A DNA stretch of 64,000 nt, from assembly GCA_905221605.1 (NCBI GenBank), contig CAJNDS010002190.1, forward strand, positions 1,839,788 through 1,903,787, written 5' to 3'. The notes beneath the pieces are model-generated. The model was not told where the DNA came from. It saw nothing but the letters and a program-made list of their open reading frames with translations, and searched no databases. Source of the stretch: Symbiodinium natans. Its lineage: Eukaryota; Sar; Dinophyceae; Suessiales; Symbiodiniaceae. Of this stretch, positions 1-7,850 are shown piece by piece; within the stretch, counting starts at the first letter, position 1, and every line of letters starts with the position of its first letter. Position numbers and translations under genes: made by a program.

Positions 1-959
1 CTGCAGGGTTTAGGGGCCGAGGGCTTAGGATCGTCAACACCAAGGCCCCTTTCCGTCATTTGGGTGCCGTTTTGTTGCAGGTTCGTGTTTCAGGGCTTAG
101 GGGCCCTGAGCACTAGAAGCCCGAGACTACGCCGATTGCCTAGCTCCTAAAAGCCCTATAAACCCCTAAGTCCTGAAAGCGAGAACTGACGGGCACCCTC
201 GTCGAACTCGAGCCTGAACCCGCAAGCCGAACCCAAAAAAACCGTAAAAAACCTTTCAAGTACCCTGGGTTTAGGGTTTAGGGTTTAGGGTTTAGGGTTT
301 AGGGTTTAGGGTACCCTGCAAGAGACCCTGGGAAAAGAACACCTTAAGGTGCCCTTGGGCCCTGATGCAAGCCAGATACTCCCGTGGGTATGTCCCACAA
401 TAGGGGTACCCCCTAAAACCCACCAAGCACTAGAATCCTTCTTATAGGAGCTTGAAGAATCCAGCTGTACGTAAAATAGGGCTTAGAAAGTGTAGGGCTC
501 GCTGGCCGGTGTGACCACTCTACCTGCAGCCAAAAGGTTTGGGATTTTAGGGCTGTCTGAGTACCATCCTTCGAGATATCCAGGCTGAGGGAAATTGTGC
601 GACTTGTCCACAAGAAGGATCCAGTGGAGCGAGCGCGACTTCACGATGCTCACAAAAATGTGATCTAGCCAGGACTGGGGAACACCATGAGCCGTTCCTT
701 GCAGGCCTCGGACCACCTCAAGTACACGGACGAGAAGTCGCTTTAGTGACAAGCCCCAAAATGTCCCCCTACTCTCCAAAACCCCCCGTGTGTGACTCGA
801 AAAAGGGTCCTTTACGGTAGTCAAAGAAGCATGCCCATCAGGAAGGCTCTACATTCTACATGTGAAACCCTCCTTGCATTTGGAACTCACCATGAGCCTC
901 ATTGTTGTGTATCATATCCCCTTTGTGGTCCGAAACCCTAAACCCTAAACCCTGAACCC
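1..959. other. Telomere-repeat-rich DNA, no gene recognised
   Basis: This stretch has short TTTAGGG runs (about six units at 267-311), isolated CCCTAAA units near 935-970, and otherwise non-repetitive sequence. Open frames at 413-824 on the minus strand match nothing I recognise and have no visible splice or start logic. I see no gene I can support here. Confidence 0.5.
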
Positions 960-1040
960 TGAACCCTAAACCCGAAGCAGGCGGCTCCTGCGACCTGGTC
1001 CGGCGAGTTCTTCTCTCATGGGGCTGGTCAGAGCCGCCCT
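960..1040 (-). CDS. Exon-like island, strand uncertain
   Basis: A GC-rich island sits between telomeric repeats. On the minus strand it follows a good acceptor (TTGCAG|G) and reads as a charged segment containing MREELAGPGRRSRLLR. It ends at CGG|GTTTAGGG, which would place the GT donor on a telomere unit. It would be the leftmost visible exon of the minus-strand gene at 2.2-4.1 kb, but the linking exon was not found. The plus strand is also open, so strand and reality are uncertain. Confidence 0.3.
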
Positions 1041-2236
1041 GCAAGACCTTGGGTTTAGGGTTTAGGGTCTTGGGTTTTGGGTTTTGGGTTTTGGGGCTCT
1101 ATGGGCTTTAGGGCTGAGGGCTCTATGGGGATCAAGGTTTAGGGTTATCTGAAATATGGTGTTTGGCGATTGTGTGTACATAGACTGATAATGTAAACAG
1201 AACACGCAAAAAGCGCCTAGAATTTAGAACCTCCCTCATGGCATGTAGCCAGAGGTTTTATGGTTTACGTATAGAGTTTAGGGTTTAGGGTTTAGGGTTT
1301 AGGGTTTAGGGTTTAGGCCGTTTAGGCCGTTTAGCTTCTTTTCGGCTTCGGGACATCTAACGATGAAAGCGGCTTCGGGATAAAGACGGCTTCGGGATTC
1401 TTGGGATTCCTCTTAGGGTTCCCAGGTCTAAGGGTTTAGGGTTCAGGGTTTAGGGTTTAAGGTTTAGGGTTTAAGGTTTTTAGGGTTTAAGGTTTAGGGT
1501 GTAAGGTTTAGGGTTTAGGGTTTAAGGTTTAGGGTTTAGGGTAGTATGGGCCCTTAATACGGTTCCTTACCTCCTTTAAAGGGTTCCGAAATATGGCCCT
1601 TTGGGTTGTAGGGCATATAAGGGGTATATCAGGGGTAGCTACCCTAAGACCCGAGGCTCGTCCAGGATTGCACTTTGGGGGCCCTTGCAGGCGGTCCAGT
1701 GTTACGTTTTGGGTTTAGGGTTGGAGGTTTAGGGTTTTGGGGTGTGTGGCTTTGAAGCCCGGGCGAGTTTGATTCCACATACTTCATACGGCTACCACAT
1801 GATCTCTCCAACGAGGGTATGGAGGTCTTCCTGAGTCCTGCGTGAGGCTCCGAAGTCGGCTGTCAGGCTTGAGCCTTTCAAGGGCTCAGGACCTCAGGGT
1901 TGCCCTAAACCCTAAACCCTAAACCCTAAACCCTAAAACCCCTTTTAGGGGGGGTGCAGGATGCCCAGTAGTACCCTTAATTCACCTTTTTTGTAGCCTT
2001 CATCAACTGGAAGAAATCCTAAAGGGCTTAGCACCCGAAAACCCTAAAAAAGCCTGAATTATAAGACCCATGTGAGAGGTACCCCCCTTTTTATACCCCA
2101 GATAGAATAGAATCAGAATGGAATCTCCTTAAAGGGACCCCCACCCTAAAGTACCCTAAACCCTAAGCCCTAAGCCCTAGCCAATAAACCCTAAACCCTA
2201 AACCCTAAACCCACCATGTGGCCCCTAAGCTGCCAC
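1041..2236. other. Intergenic or intronic telomere-repeat DNA
   Basis: TTTAGGG runs with TTTAAGG variants lie at 1273-1315 and 1430-1545, and CCCTAAA runs near 1900-1945 and 2150-2212. A block at about 1546-1660 (TATGGGCCCTTAATACGG...) has an inverted relative near 53.86-54.0 kb. No gene is recognised. Confidence 0.5.
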
Positions 2237-2288
2237 CAAGGAATCCGGATCCATTGAGTTCGGACTGCTTGCTGAAGTGGCGTCTTGG
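2237..2288 (-). CDS. Putative exon of minus-strand gene (2.2-4.1 kb)
   Basis: 52 nt follow AGTCAG| and end at TTG|GTGGC. Starting in phase 0, as left by the upstream exon at 3325-3431, it reads PRRHFSKQSELNGSGFL with one base left over. It is flanked on both sides by CCCTAAA or telomere-like DNA. Function is unknown. The support is an open frame, plausible AG and GT borders, and phase agreement with its neighbour. The sequence is short, so this is tentative. Confidence 0.4.
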
Positions 2289-3324
2289 CTGACTCCCGGA
2301 ATACTGACCCCCAAAACCGGAAATAGCCCTAAACCCTAAACCCTAAACTCGCGAAAGCGTTCGGATCTCCCAGGTAGAAGTTCCTTCAAGTGGGCCCCTA
2401 AAGCCTCAACCCGAAGGCCCCTAAAGGCTTGGATGTAGGGGGCCCCGTAACCATCCCGTGGGGCGCCCTTGTCTTCTCCAAAACTTTGAAGCCGATACCC
2501 CAAACCAACGAATGCCTTACGTACTAATCATAGGCTTTAGGGTTTAGGAGGCATTGTTGTGGTTACTTTGAGGGTTTGGTAAGTCTCGGCTTCAGGACGT
2601 TCCGCTCGCGCGATGCAGAAAAGGCTACGCTCGGCCCCTCGCAGCTCATCAACCACTTTCACGGATCCTACTACCTCAGTCTCTTGGCTATAAGAGTTTC
2701 GGGCTAAGGCTTCACATTTTTGGTGAGGATGGGGAGGGCATAGGGCGTTTTCTGGTGCTAACCCCTGCCCCCCCCCCCCTCCCCCCCACTTCTCAGTAGG
2801 CTATATACAGGGTCGGTCCTGTGCAGGATGCCCACCCTAAACCCTAAATGGTCCTTTCTTTGGGTTTTCTATAGTTTCCTAAATGTGCCGGCTCTGGACT
2901 CGCAAAAGGGATCGGCACTTCGAGAGCTGACCTTAGGGTGTAGTCTGGCAGTCTTGCGGGTCGTTCTTTAAGAGGGTTTAGGCGTTTAGGGTTTAGGGTT
3001 TAGGGTTGAGGGGTTTCGAGTTTAGGGTTTAGGGTTTAGGGTTTAGGGTTTGAAGGCAGCTAGACAACCCTTAGCCCCGGAGTGCTTGAGAGCCTTCAGA
3101 CCAGGGCTGACAAACCTCTCTGACCCCCGTGTAAACCCTGCAAACCCTATAAGCCCTATAAGCCCTGTAAGCCTTATAAACCCTGTAAACCCTATAAACC
3201 CTATAAATCCCTATAAATCCCTATAAATCCCTATAAGCCCTATAAACCCTATAAGCTCTATAAACCCTAAACCCGAACTCCAAAACCCCCTCCCTCTGAG
3301 GCTTTAGAGCGGTGTGCCTTTTAC
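2289..3324. other. Telomere-repeat and unique DNA between putative exons
   Basis: Contains CCCTAAA at 2325-2347, a C-rich homopolymer at about 2766-2787, TTTAGGG runs at 2985-3050, and a run of CCCTATAAA-type variants at 3125-3265. It would be intron in the model of the 2.2-4.1 kb minus-strand gene. No other gene is seen. Confidence 0.45.
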
Positions 3325-3431
3325 CCCCTCGAGTTGCGGATCCGAGGCAATAAAGCATTCCTCGGGCAGTGCCTTCAGTTCTGCGACTGCGCCGCGCGCT
3401 TCTTCCCACGCCAGGTCGGAGCCCAGCAATG
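3325..3431 (-). CDS. Putative exon, helical charged protein (2.2-4.1 kb gene)
   Basis: 107 nt with acceptor GTGCGAG| and a good donor GGG|GTAAAAGG. Two bases complete a codon split with the upstream exon (4049-4112), then 35 codons stay open and read like a helical protein, e.g. GSDLAWEEARGAVAELKALP and a following ECFIASDPQLEG. Codon use is G/C-rich at third positions, unlike the AT/GGG-rich surroundings. Function is unknown. This is one of the clearer coding islands on the left side. The alternative frame from the same acceptor stops after 18 codons. Confidence 0.55.
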
Positions 3432-4048
3432 CTCGCACGTGGTGCAGTGTGTAGCATTTAGGGTTTAGGGCTTAGGGTTTATGGTTTGGGGTTTGGGGTT
3501 TGGGGTTTGGGGCTTGTGCTCGGGGTTGGCTTGGACAATTCGACAGTATATAAGTAAGGTGGCCCACATTCTAACCTGAACTGAGGCCTTAAAAAAGACC
3601 CACTGCTACACAGCTACCTGTGAAACTTTCGGGTCAATCCCATATAAGGCTGGATAGCCATTTACGGATTACAAGCTATTCTTGGTATGTTGTTGTTATT
3701 CATTTGTTGTCATCATCTGTTCCTGTCTTGTGCACCACTACTCTTGTGCCGGGGCATCCTCCTGGCATCCGCTGTACTTACAGGTTCATCGGCAGAAGTA
3801 GACTGGTTCCCCTTATTTTGCCTGCTAACTACCCATGAACCTTCAAGTAAGGGACGCTAAGGCACTTGTTGTTCCATTTCCCTTCTCGTCAAGTGCATGA
3901 TCATAGAGCCCCCCAACCAAAGAACTGAGGAGGAGACTTAATCTCAAGAGCCGGGCAGTTAGCCTAACTAGCTGGAACCCTAAACCCTAGCCCCTAAACC
4001 CTAACCCACAACTCCAAGTCGGAAATTTGCCCTTCCGCCTCGAGCCAC
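3432..4048. other. Unique and telomeric DNA between putative exons
   Basis: Telomere variants (TTTGGGG) lie near 3480-3515, followed by about 400 bp of ordinary non-repetitive sequence. An open frame of 72 codons at 3620-3838 (+) matches nothing I recognise. This would be intron in the minus-strand model. Confidence 0.4.
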
Positions 4049-4112
4049 CTGCCAGCACGACCTCCGCAGCGTCTTGGGCATGCGTTGCTTTCTCCGCGAT
4101 TTCGTGCCTTGG
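4049..4112 (-). CDS. Putative exon, coiled-coil-like (2.2-4.1 kb gene)
   Basis: 64 nt between CTGAG| and GCAG|GTGGCTCG. It reads HEIAEKATHAQDAAEVVLA with the last codon split (phase 1), which is completed exactly by the exon at 3325-3431. It is flanked by telomere-type repeats. The opposite strand is also open, and its reading (LRSVLGMRCFLRDFVP...) loosely recalls the thumb of Ty3/gypsy reverse transcriptases. The minus reading is preferred because its splice phases chain. Function unknown. Confidence 0.45.
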
Positions 4113-4377
4113 CTCAGTTGTCCTTTAGGGTTAGGGTTTAGGGCCTACGAAATGTTGGGTGGCTGGATTTGTTTAAGAAGCCTGCTAAAGGGGCCTTAAA
4201 TCCTAGTGGTTTAGGGGTTTTGGGTTCAGGGCCTTCCCAACAGGCAACAGATCGGGGAGTTTCCTTCTTTCGAGGTGCATCAGGTACCCAAAGAGGCCCC
4301 TTTTTAAAGGTGCATTTGGGAGGGCTGAGGATAAGCGCTGAACTGAACTGAAGCGCCAAGAACCCGAACCCTAAGCC

Positions 4378-4530
4378 CTAAACCCCAAACCCCAAACCCT
4401 AAACCCTAAACCCTAAACCCTAAACCCTAAACCCTAAACCCTAAACCCTAAACCCTAAACCCTAAACCCTAAACCCTAAACCCTACCCCCTAAACCCTCA
4501 ACCCTAAACCCTCAACCCTCAACCCTCAAC
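4378..4530. repeat. Interstitial telomeric array (CCCTAAA)n
   Basis: About fifteen near-perfect CCCTAAA units, then CCCTCAA variants towards the right end. The array lies immediately before the first visible exon of the plus-strand coiled-coil gene at 4547. Confidence 0.95.
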
Positions 4531-4546
4531 CACCCTTCGACTTCAG

Positions 4547-4576
4547 GTGGTCACCTCTGCAGAGCAAGCGTTGCAG
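4547..4576 (+). CDS. Putative exon of plus-strand coiled-coil gene (4.5-28.8 kb)
   Basis: 30 nt between CGACTTCAG| and CAG|GTCGGG, reading VVTSAEQALQ in phase 0. Both borders fit GT-AG. It is the first of seven islands on the plus strand whose phases chain to a stop codon at 28,823. The true start of the gene was not found; it should lie to the left or in the untranslated telomeric DNA. Alone the exon is weak; the chain gives it weight. Confidence 0.45.
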
Positions 4577-4888
4577 GTCGGGCGTCCGGCCGTGGCAGGC
4601 CCCAGTGGCGTTTTTTAGGTTTAGGGTTTGGGGGTTTAGGGTTTAGGGTTTGGGGATTAGGAGTTTGAGGGTTTAGGGTTGGAGGGTTTGGGGTTAAGGG
4701 CTTAAGGGTAGGAAAGTTTAGGGTTAGGGTTTCTGGGCACCCTTAAGTGAGGGTTGAGGCTTGTGGGGCTAGGGTTTCGGATTTAGCTTGCTTTTTTGGG
4801 GGGGGTACTTCTCACTTAGGCTGAGGTAGGCTGAGGTTTACCTTGGGGGTCAAACCATAAAGCCTAAGCCCTAAACCCTAAACCCTAG

Positions 4889-4928
4889 CGTGCAAAGCTG
4901 AAGCGGAAGACAGCAGAAAGTTTGGAGT
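4889..4928 (+). CDS. Putative exon of plus-strand coiled-coil gene
   Basis: 40 nt following CCCTAG|, an acceptor formed by a telomere-like unit, reading RAKLKRKTAESLE in phase 0 and ending in phase 1 before a GC donor (GAGT|GCGCC). If unspliced the frame runs on to a TAG at 4961-4963. Splicing to 5319 instead restores Cys (T+GC) and continues a charged helical sequence. The GC donor choice is inference. Confidence 0.45.
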
Positions 4929-5318
4929 GCGCCTTTGAGGGCTTTGCAGCCTTTGCACATTAGCTCACGCAACCATCGGTTTGTGACCCAACTTTAAACC
5001 CTAAACAACTCCCTAATTAAACATGAAGAACTCGAACCGTAAACCTAAATCATGAACCCTAAGGCCTACACTTTGAGACCCTAAGCCCTGAGCCTTAAGC
5101 CCTGAACCATGCAGTGAGCACTCTATCTCCAGGACCGCTGACCCGCAAGCCCATGAAATGCCAAAACCTGCAATCTCCAAAACCCCAAATCCCAAACCCC
5201 AAACCCCAACCCCAAATCCTAAACCCCAATCCCGAAAGCCCAAACCCTAAACCCCAATCCCCAAGACCCTAAACCTGGCAGCAAAAGGCCACTACACTTC
5301 AAAAGCACACACTGGGAG

Positions 5319-5389
5319 GCAACTCCATTACGGCGCGCGAGGCCGCCCTTCGCGTGCTGAGACGCCACAAGGACTTTGAAGCCTCTGGG
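5319..5389 (+). CDS. Putative exon of plus-strand coiled-coil gene
   Basis: 71 nt between ACTGGGAG| and GGG|GTGAAAGGG. The first two bases complete the previous codon, then 23 codons read NSITAREAALRVLRRHKDFE with a short tail, and the exon ends in phase 0. It is strongly coding-like (Arg/Ala/Glu helix). The donor is followed at once by TTTAGGGG repeats, into which the 21 kb retrotransposon is inserted. The next exon in the chain is at 26,880. Confidence 0.55.
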
Positions 5390-5394
5390 GTGAA

Positions 5395-5513
5395 AGGGTT
5401 TAGGGGTTTAGGGTTTTTTGGGGTTAGGGTTTAGGGGTTTAGGGGTTTAGGGGTTTAGGGGTGTAGGGGTTTAGGGGTTTAGGGGTTTAGGGGTTTAGGG
5501 GTTTAGGGGTTTA
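5395..5513. repeat. Telomere-variant array, 8 bp unit TTTAGGGG
   Basis: Repeated units of TTTAGGGG (one extra G relative to the telomere unit) run directly up to the first base of the left LTR. The array lies in the intron of the plus-strand gene and forms one flank of the retrotransposon. The other flank is CCCTAAA, i.e. in the opposite orientation. Confidence 0.9.
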
Positions 5514-5803
5514 TGCGTGAGGTCGGGTAGTTGCTTGCACTACGCTTTGGCTCCTCACCAGCCAAATGGTCTCGCACTTGTTTTCTGCACTGATGTTCGC
5601 CTTCAGTCTCCGTCTCGTGCACCCGGGCGGTTTCCAGTTACGCTATTGCGCTTACTTCCAACCTATGGGTGACCTACACTCTAGGGATTACTTGAGCCAA
5701 AGTGGTGAACAGGCCACGGCGTTCTAAAGTGGTTTCCCCGATGTGCGGCGGAGCCGACACAAAGGGGTCCCCAAAACGTGCTGTGGTTCGGGGATCATTC
5801 ACA
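5514..5803 (-). repeat. 3' LTR of the copia-type element
   Basis: 290 bp, matching 26510-26799 with about seven substitutions and two single-base indels by my manual alignment. On the element's sense strand it begins TGTGAATGATCC and ends CTCACGCA. It contains a spliced-leader-like 15-mer at 5691-5705. A six-G run lies just upstream in sense (5804-5809). Confidence 0.93.
5691..5705 (-). promoter_or_regulatory. Spliced-leader-like relic in 3' LTR
   Basis: The minus strand reads CCACTTTGGCTCAAG. The dinoflagellate spliced leader ends CCATTTTGGCTCAAG, so 14 of 15 positions match, in the same sense as the element's genes. The other LTR carries the same feature with a different mismatch. Established: relict leaders mark trans-spliced RNAs that were reverse transcribed. 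Inferred: element RNA is, or was, trans-spliced here. Confidence 0.6.
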
Positions 5804-5809
5804 CCCCCC
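5804..5809 (-). promoter_or_regulatory. Polypurine-tract-like G run
   Basis: Six consecutive G on the element strand immediately precede the TG that opens the 3' LTR. This is where an LTR element needs a purine primer for plus-strand DNA. The run is short, so it is a positional call. Confidence 0.5.
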
Positions 5810-5998
5810 ACGGCTGGGATTTGCAAAATGCTAGACGAACTTGCGTCACGAACATACAATGGTCCCAGTTAAAAGCGACTTAAAGTCTGGCCGTTCTCCA
5901 TTGTTTTGCTTTATTTGCCCGAATTTGATAGATGTGAGACAGACTCTCAGCTACTGAAGCGTTCAATCCCATCCTTTGTCTGTACAAAGACTTGCTGC

Positions 5999-6286
5999 TC
6001 ACGGTTGCGGAATCATGGGCGCGAAAGGCCCTGAAAACATGTCAGCAAATTGCTGATCCATCACATTGCGTCTCCAGAATGCATGACTGAAAAGCAGTAG
6101 CATCGGCCAAGTTAGCAGAGCATAACCCATACCCACTTGGCTACCACACGAGCTGCGAAGAATCGCACATTTCCCTCCAGCGGGCGCATTGGCACATTGC
6201 CCCGCTGCTGCTATGCAGTGGCCAAAAAGAGAAATAGCATCGGTGGATATAATGACGTACTCCATCGTGTCATCTGTTGCATCCAT
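5999..6286 (-). CDS. Small ORF before the 3' LTR, one possible membrane segment
   Basis: An open frame of 95 codons from ATG at 6286. Its middle holds a Cys-rich stretch and then a hydrophobic run (YALLTWPMLLLFSHAFW) that could span a membrane once. It lies between the zinc-ribbon ORF and the 3' LTR and has no family I recognise. It could equally be 3' untranslated sequence of the element. There is no start context or neighbour evidence that proves expression. Confidence 0.25.
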   Translation of the reverse strand: MDATDDTMEYVIISTDAISLFGHCIAAAGQCANAPAGGKCAILRSSCGSQVGMGYALLTWPMLLLFSHAFWRRNVMDQQFADMFSGPFAPMIPQP

Positions 6287-6395
6287 AGGGAAAAGAGGAA
6301 TCAAAACTGAGAACGCAAAATGCTGAGCCACAATCAGATTTCAGGAATACCATGGATTCCAGGGGATGACATACCGGAGGATCCGAGTACATCAA

Positions 6396-7850
6396 TCACC
6401 CTTTCTTTCCAGATCCCTTTCTTGATTGACCGCGAGGATCTTTGGGAGCAGCTGGAGGTGTCCCAGGATGAGAAGTCTTGGGCTTCGGCTGACTCATGCG
6501 GGCCTTCACTCGAGCCGGCATGTCCGTCTCATCCGCTTCAGGATGACGAGATCCTCCCGATGAAGTAACCGAAGGTGCGGATGCTGAAGGGTCATAGGCA
6601 AGGTACAAAGCCGACGCCTTTGGATTCTCCAAATACTGTGTGGGCTTCAACTTCAGGATGCTCATGTCCTTCTTTTGATCACTCAACCATCTGTCCAGCT
6701 TCTTGCTGTACTGGTTGGGTAAAGCGCACCCCGAATCCCTCATCACCAGAAGGTTGTTGACGCTCACCTTCTGCGAGTCCATCAAACTGAGCAGCTGGAT
6801 CGGGTTGATGTATTTGAATGCCGCGTGGTACGGGATCTCAGCGTTGGGTTTCGTGTAGGAGTAAAGCCTCACGTTCAGCACCTGATAGATGATTTTGGCC
6901 ATGAACATGTGGACCCTTTGCCCGGCTTCAGCAAATGCTTTCGGGTCCTCGGCCTCATCCGGAATCATGGGGAGGTTAAAGCTCTCCTTGTTGTATCCCA
7001 GCTGGATCGCCCCACGCATGACGTAGAAGACGAACTTGTTGGCGTAATAACGCTCAATCATGAACTGCTGGTTCTCCACAGAGCTGGCATACTGCCTTAC
7101 CTCGTCTTCCATGAGGTCTCTCGGCAACGCCGTGTCCTCATCGATGGGGACAATTGGCCATGTCCCAGATGCGTCGTGTCTCATGCCTGAGGCGAACTGG
7201 TCCTTCATCTTCTTGTATGGAGTCATGATGATCTTCTCGAACAGATTCCATTTATGGACCAACACGTACGCAAAGAAGGCGTCGAGGTGACAGTACAACC
7301 TGAAGTTGTGGTCCACGCACGCTGCATAGTCCGTGTCGATGTTGACGTTGCACTCCAGCGCAAGGCGAGCTTTCCTCTCGTTTCGATCATCCAACGAATC
7401 GCCTTCCCTGTCTCCCACCAGCACGAATGCTCGCTGATTCTGCGCATCCATCTCCACCTCCTCTTGGTTGGGAGCCTCCATCTCCACATCGCGGTACATG
7501 TCGCGAATCTCGTCGGGGATCTCCTCGGCCTCAGGCTCCGCCACGCTTTCTCGTGGGCTGTTTGCCTCCACATCCCCTGCTGGATTCTGCACCCCGCGGA
7601 GCGGAAGCGCATCCTCCTGGACAGGTTCTGAAGGTGGCTCATCTTCCACTTCAATCTCCACAACCTCGTTGTTGACGACGGCAGCGGCCTGATTGAGCGC
7701 CTGGCGAACCACTTCCGGATCAATCCTTTCGGGTTCCGGATTGGCACGCACATGCTGGATCCTCCCCATGGACAGGAAAACTCTCCCACACGTGAGGCAA
7801 ATTGCGAAGCTCGCAGGGGTATGCCTGCCGCAGCAGGGGCAAACCCTCAA
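6396..7850 (-). CDS. Zinc-ribbon ORF of the retrotransposon
   Basis: Open frame of about 484 codons. The N-terminal part holds a CX2C-X10-CX2C zinc ribbon (CPCCG and CLTCG). An acidic Glu/Asp-rich linker follows (about residues 40-150), then a globular middle (about 170-400) and a Pro/Ser/Lys-rich basic tail ending KGSGKKG. I know no family for the middle. The first ATG in frame is at 7769, downstream of the ribbon, so the ribbon is translated only if there is a non-AUG start (TTG at 7850), frameshifting from the overlapping KptA-like ORF, or splicing. The frame is open back to about 7883 and overlaps the KptA-like ORF end by about 130-160 nt. A nucleic-acid-binding role is inference from the ribbon and basic tail. 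Confidence 0.7.
   Translation of the reverse strand: MRVCPCCGRHTPASFAICLTCGRVFLSMGRIQHVRANPEPERIDPEVVRQALNQAAAVVNNEVVEIEVEDEPPSEPVQEDALPLRGVQNPAGDVEANSPRESVAEPEAEEIPDEIRDMYRDVEMEAPNQEEVEMDAQNQRAFVLVGDREGDSLDDRNERKARLALECNVNIDTDYAACVDHNFRLYCHLDAFFAYVLVHKWNLFEKIIMTPYKKMKDQFASGMRHDASGTWPIVPIDEDTALPRDLMEDEVRQYASSVENQQFMIERYYANKFVFYVMRGAIQLGYNKESFNLPMIPDEAEDPKAFAEAGQRVHMFMAKIIYQVLNVRLYSYTKPNAEIPYHAAFKYINPIQLLSLMDSQKVSVNNLLVMRDSGCALPNQYSKKLDRWLSDQKKDMSILKLKPTQYLENPKASALYLAYDPSASAPSVTSSGGSRHPEADETDMPARVKARMSQPKPKTSHPGTPPAAPKDPRGQSRKGSGKKG

Noticed and set aside
4049-4130. Ty3/gypsy reverse-transcriptase thumb fragment on the plus strand (LRSVLGMRCFLRDFVP)
   Set aside because: The likeness is to about twenty residues only, no flanking catalytic motifs are present, and the minus-strand reading chains by phase with another exon.
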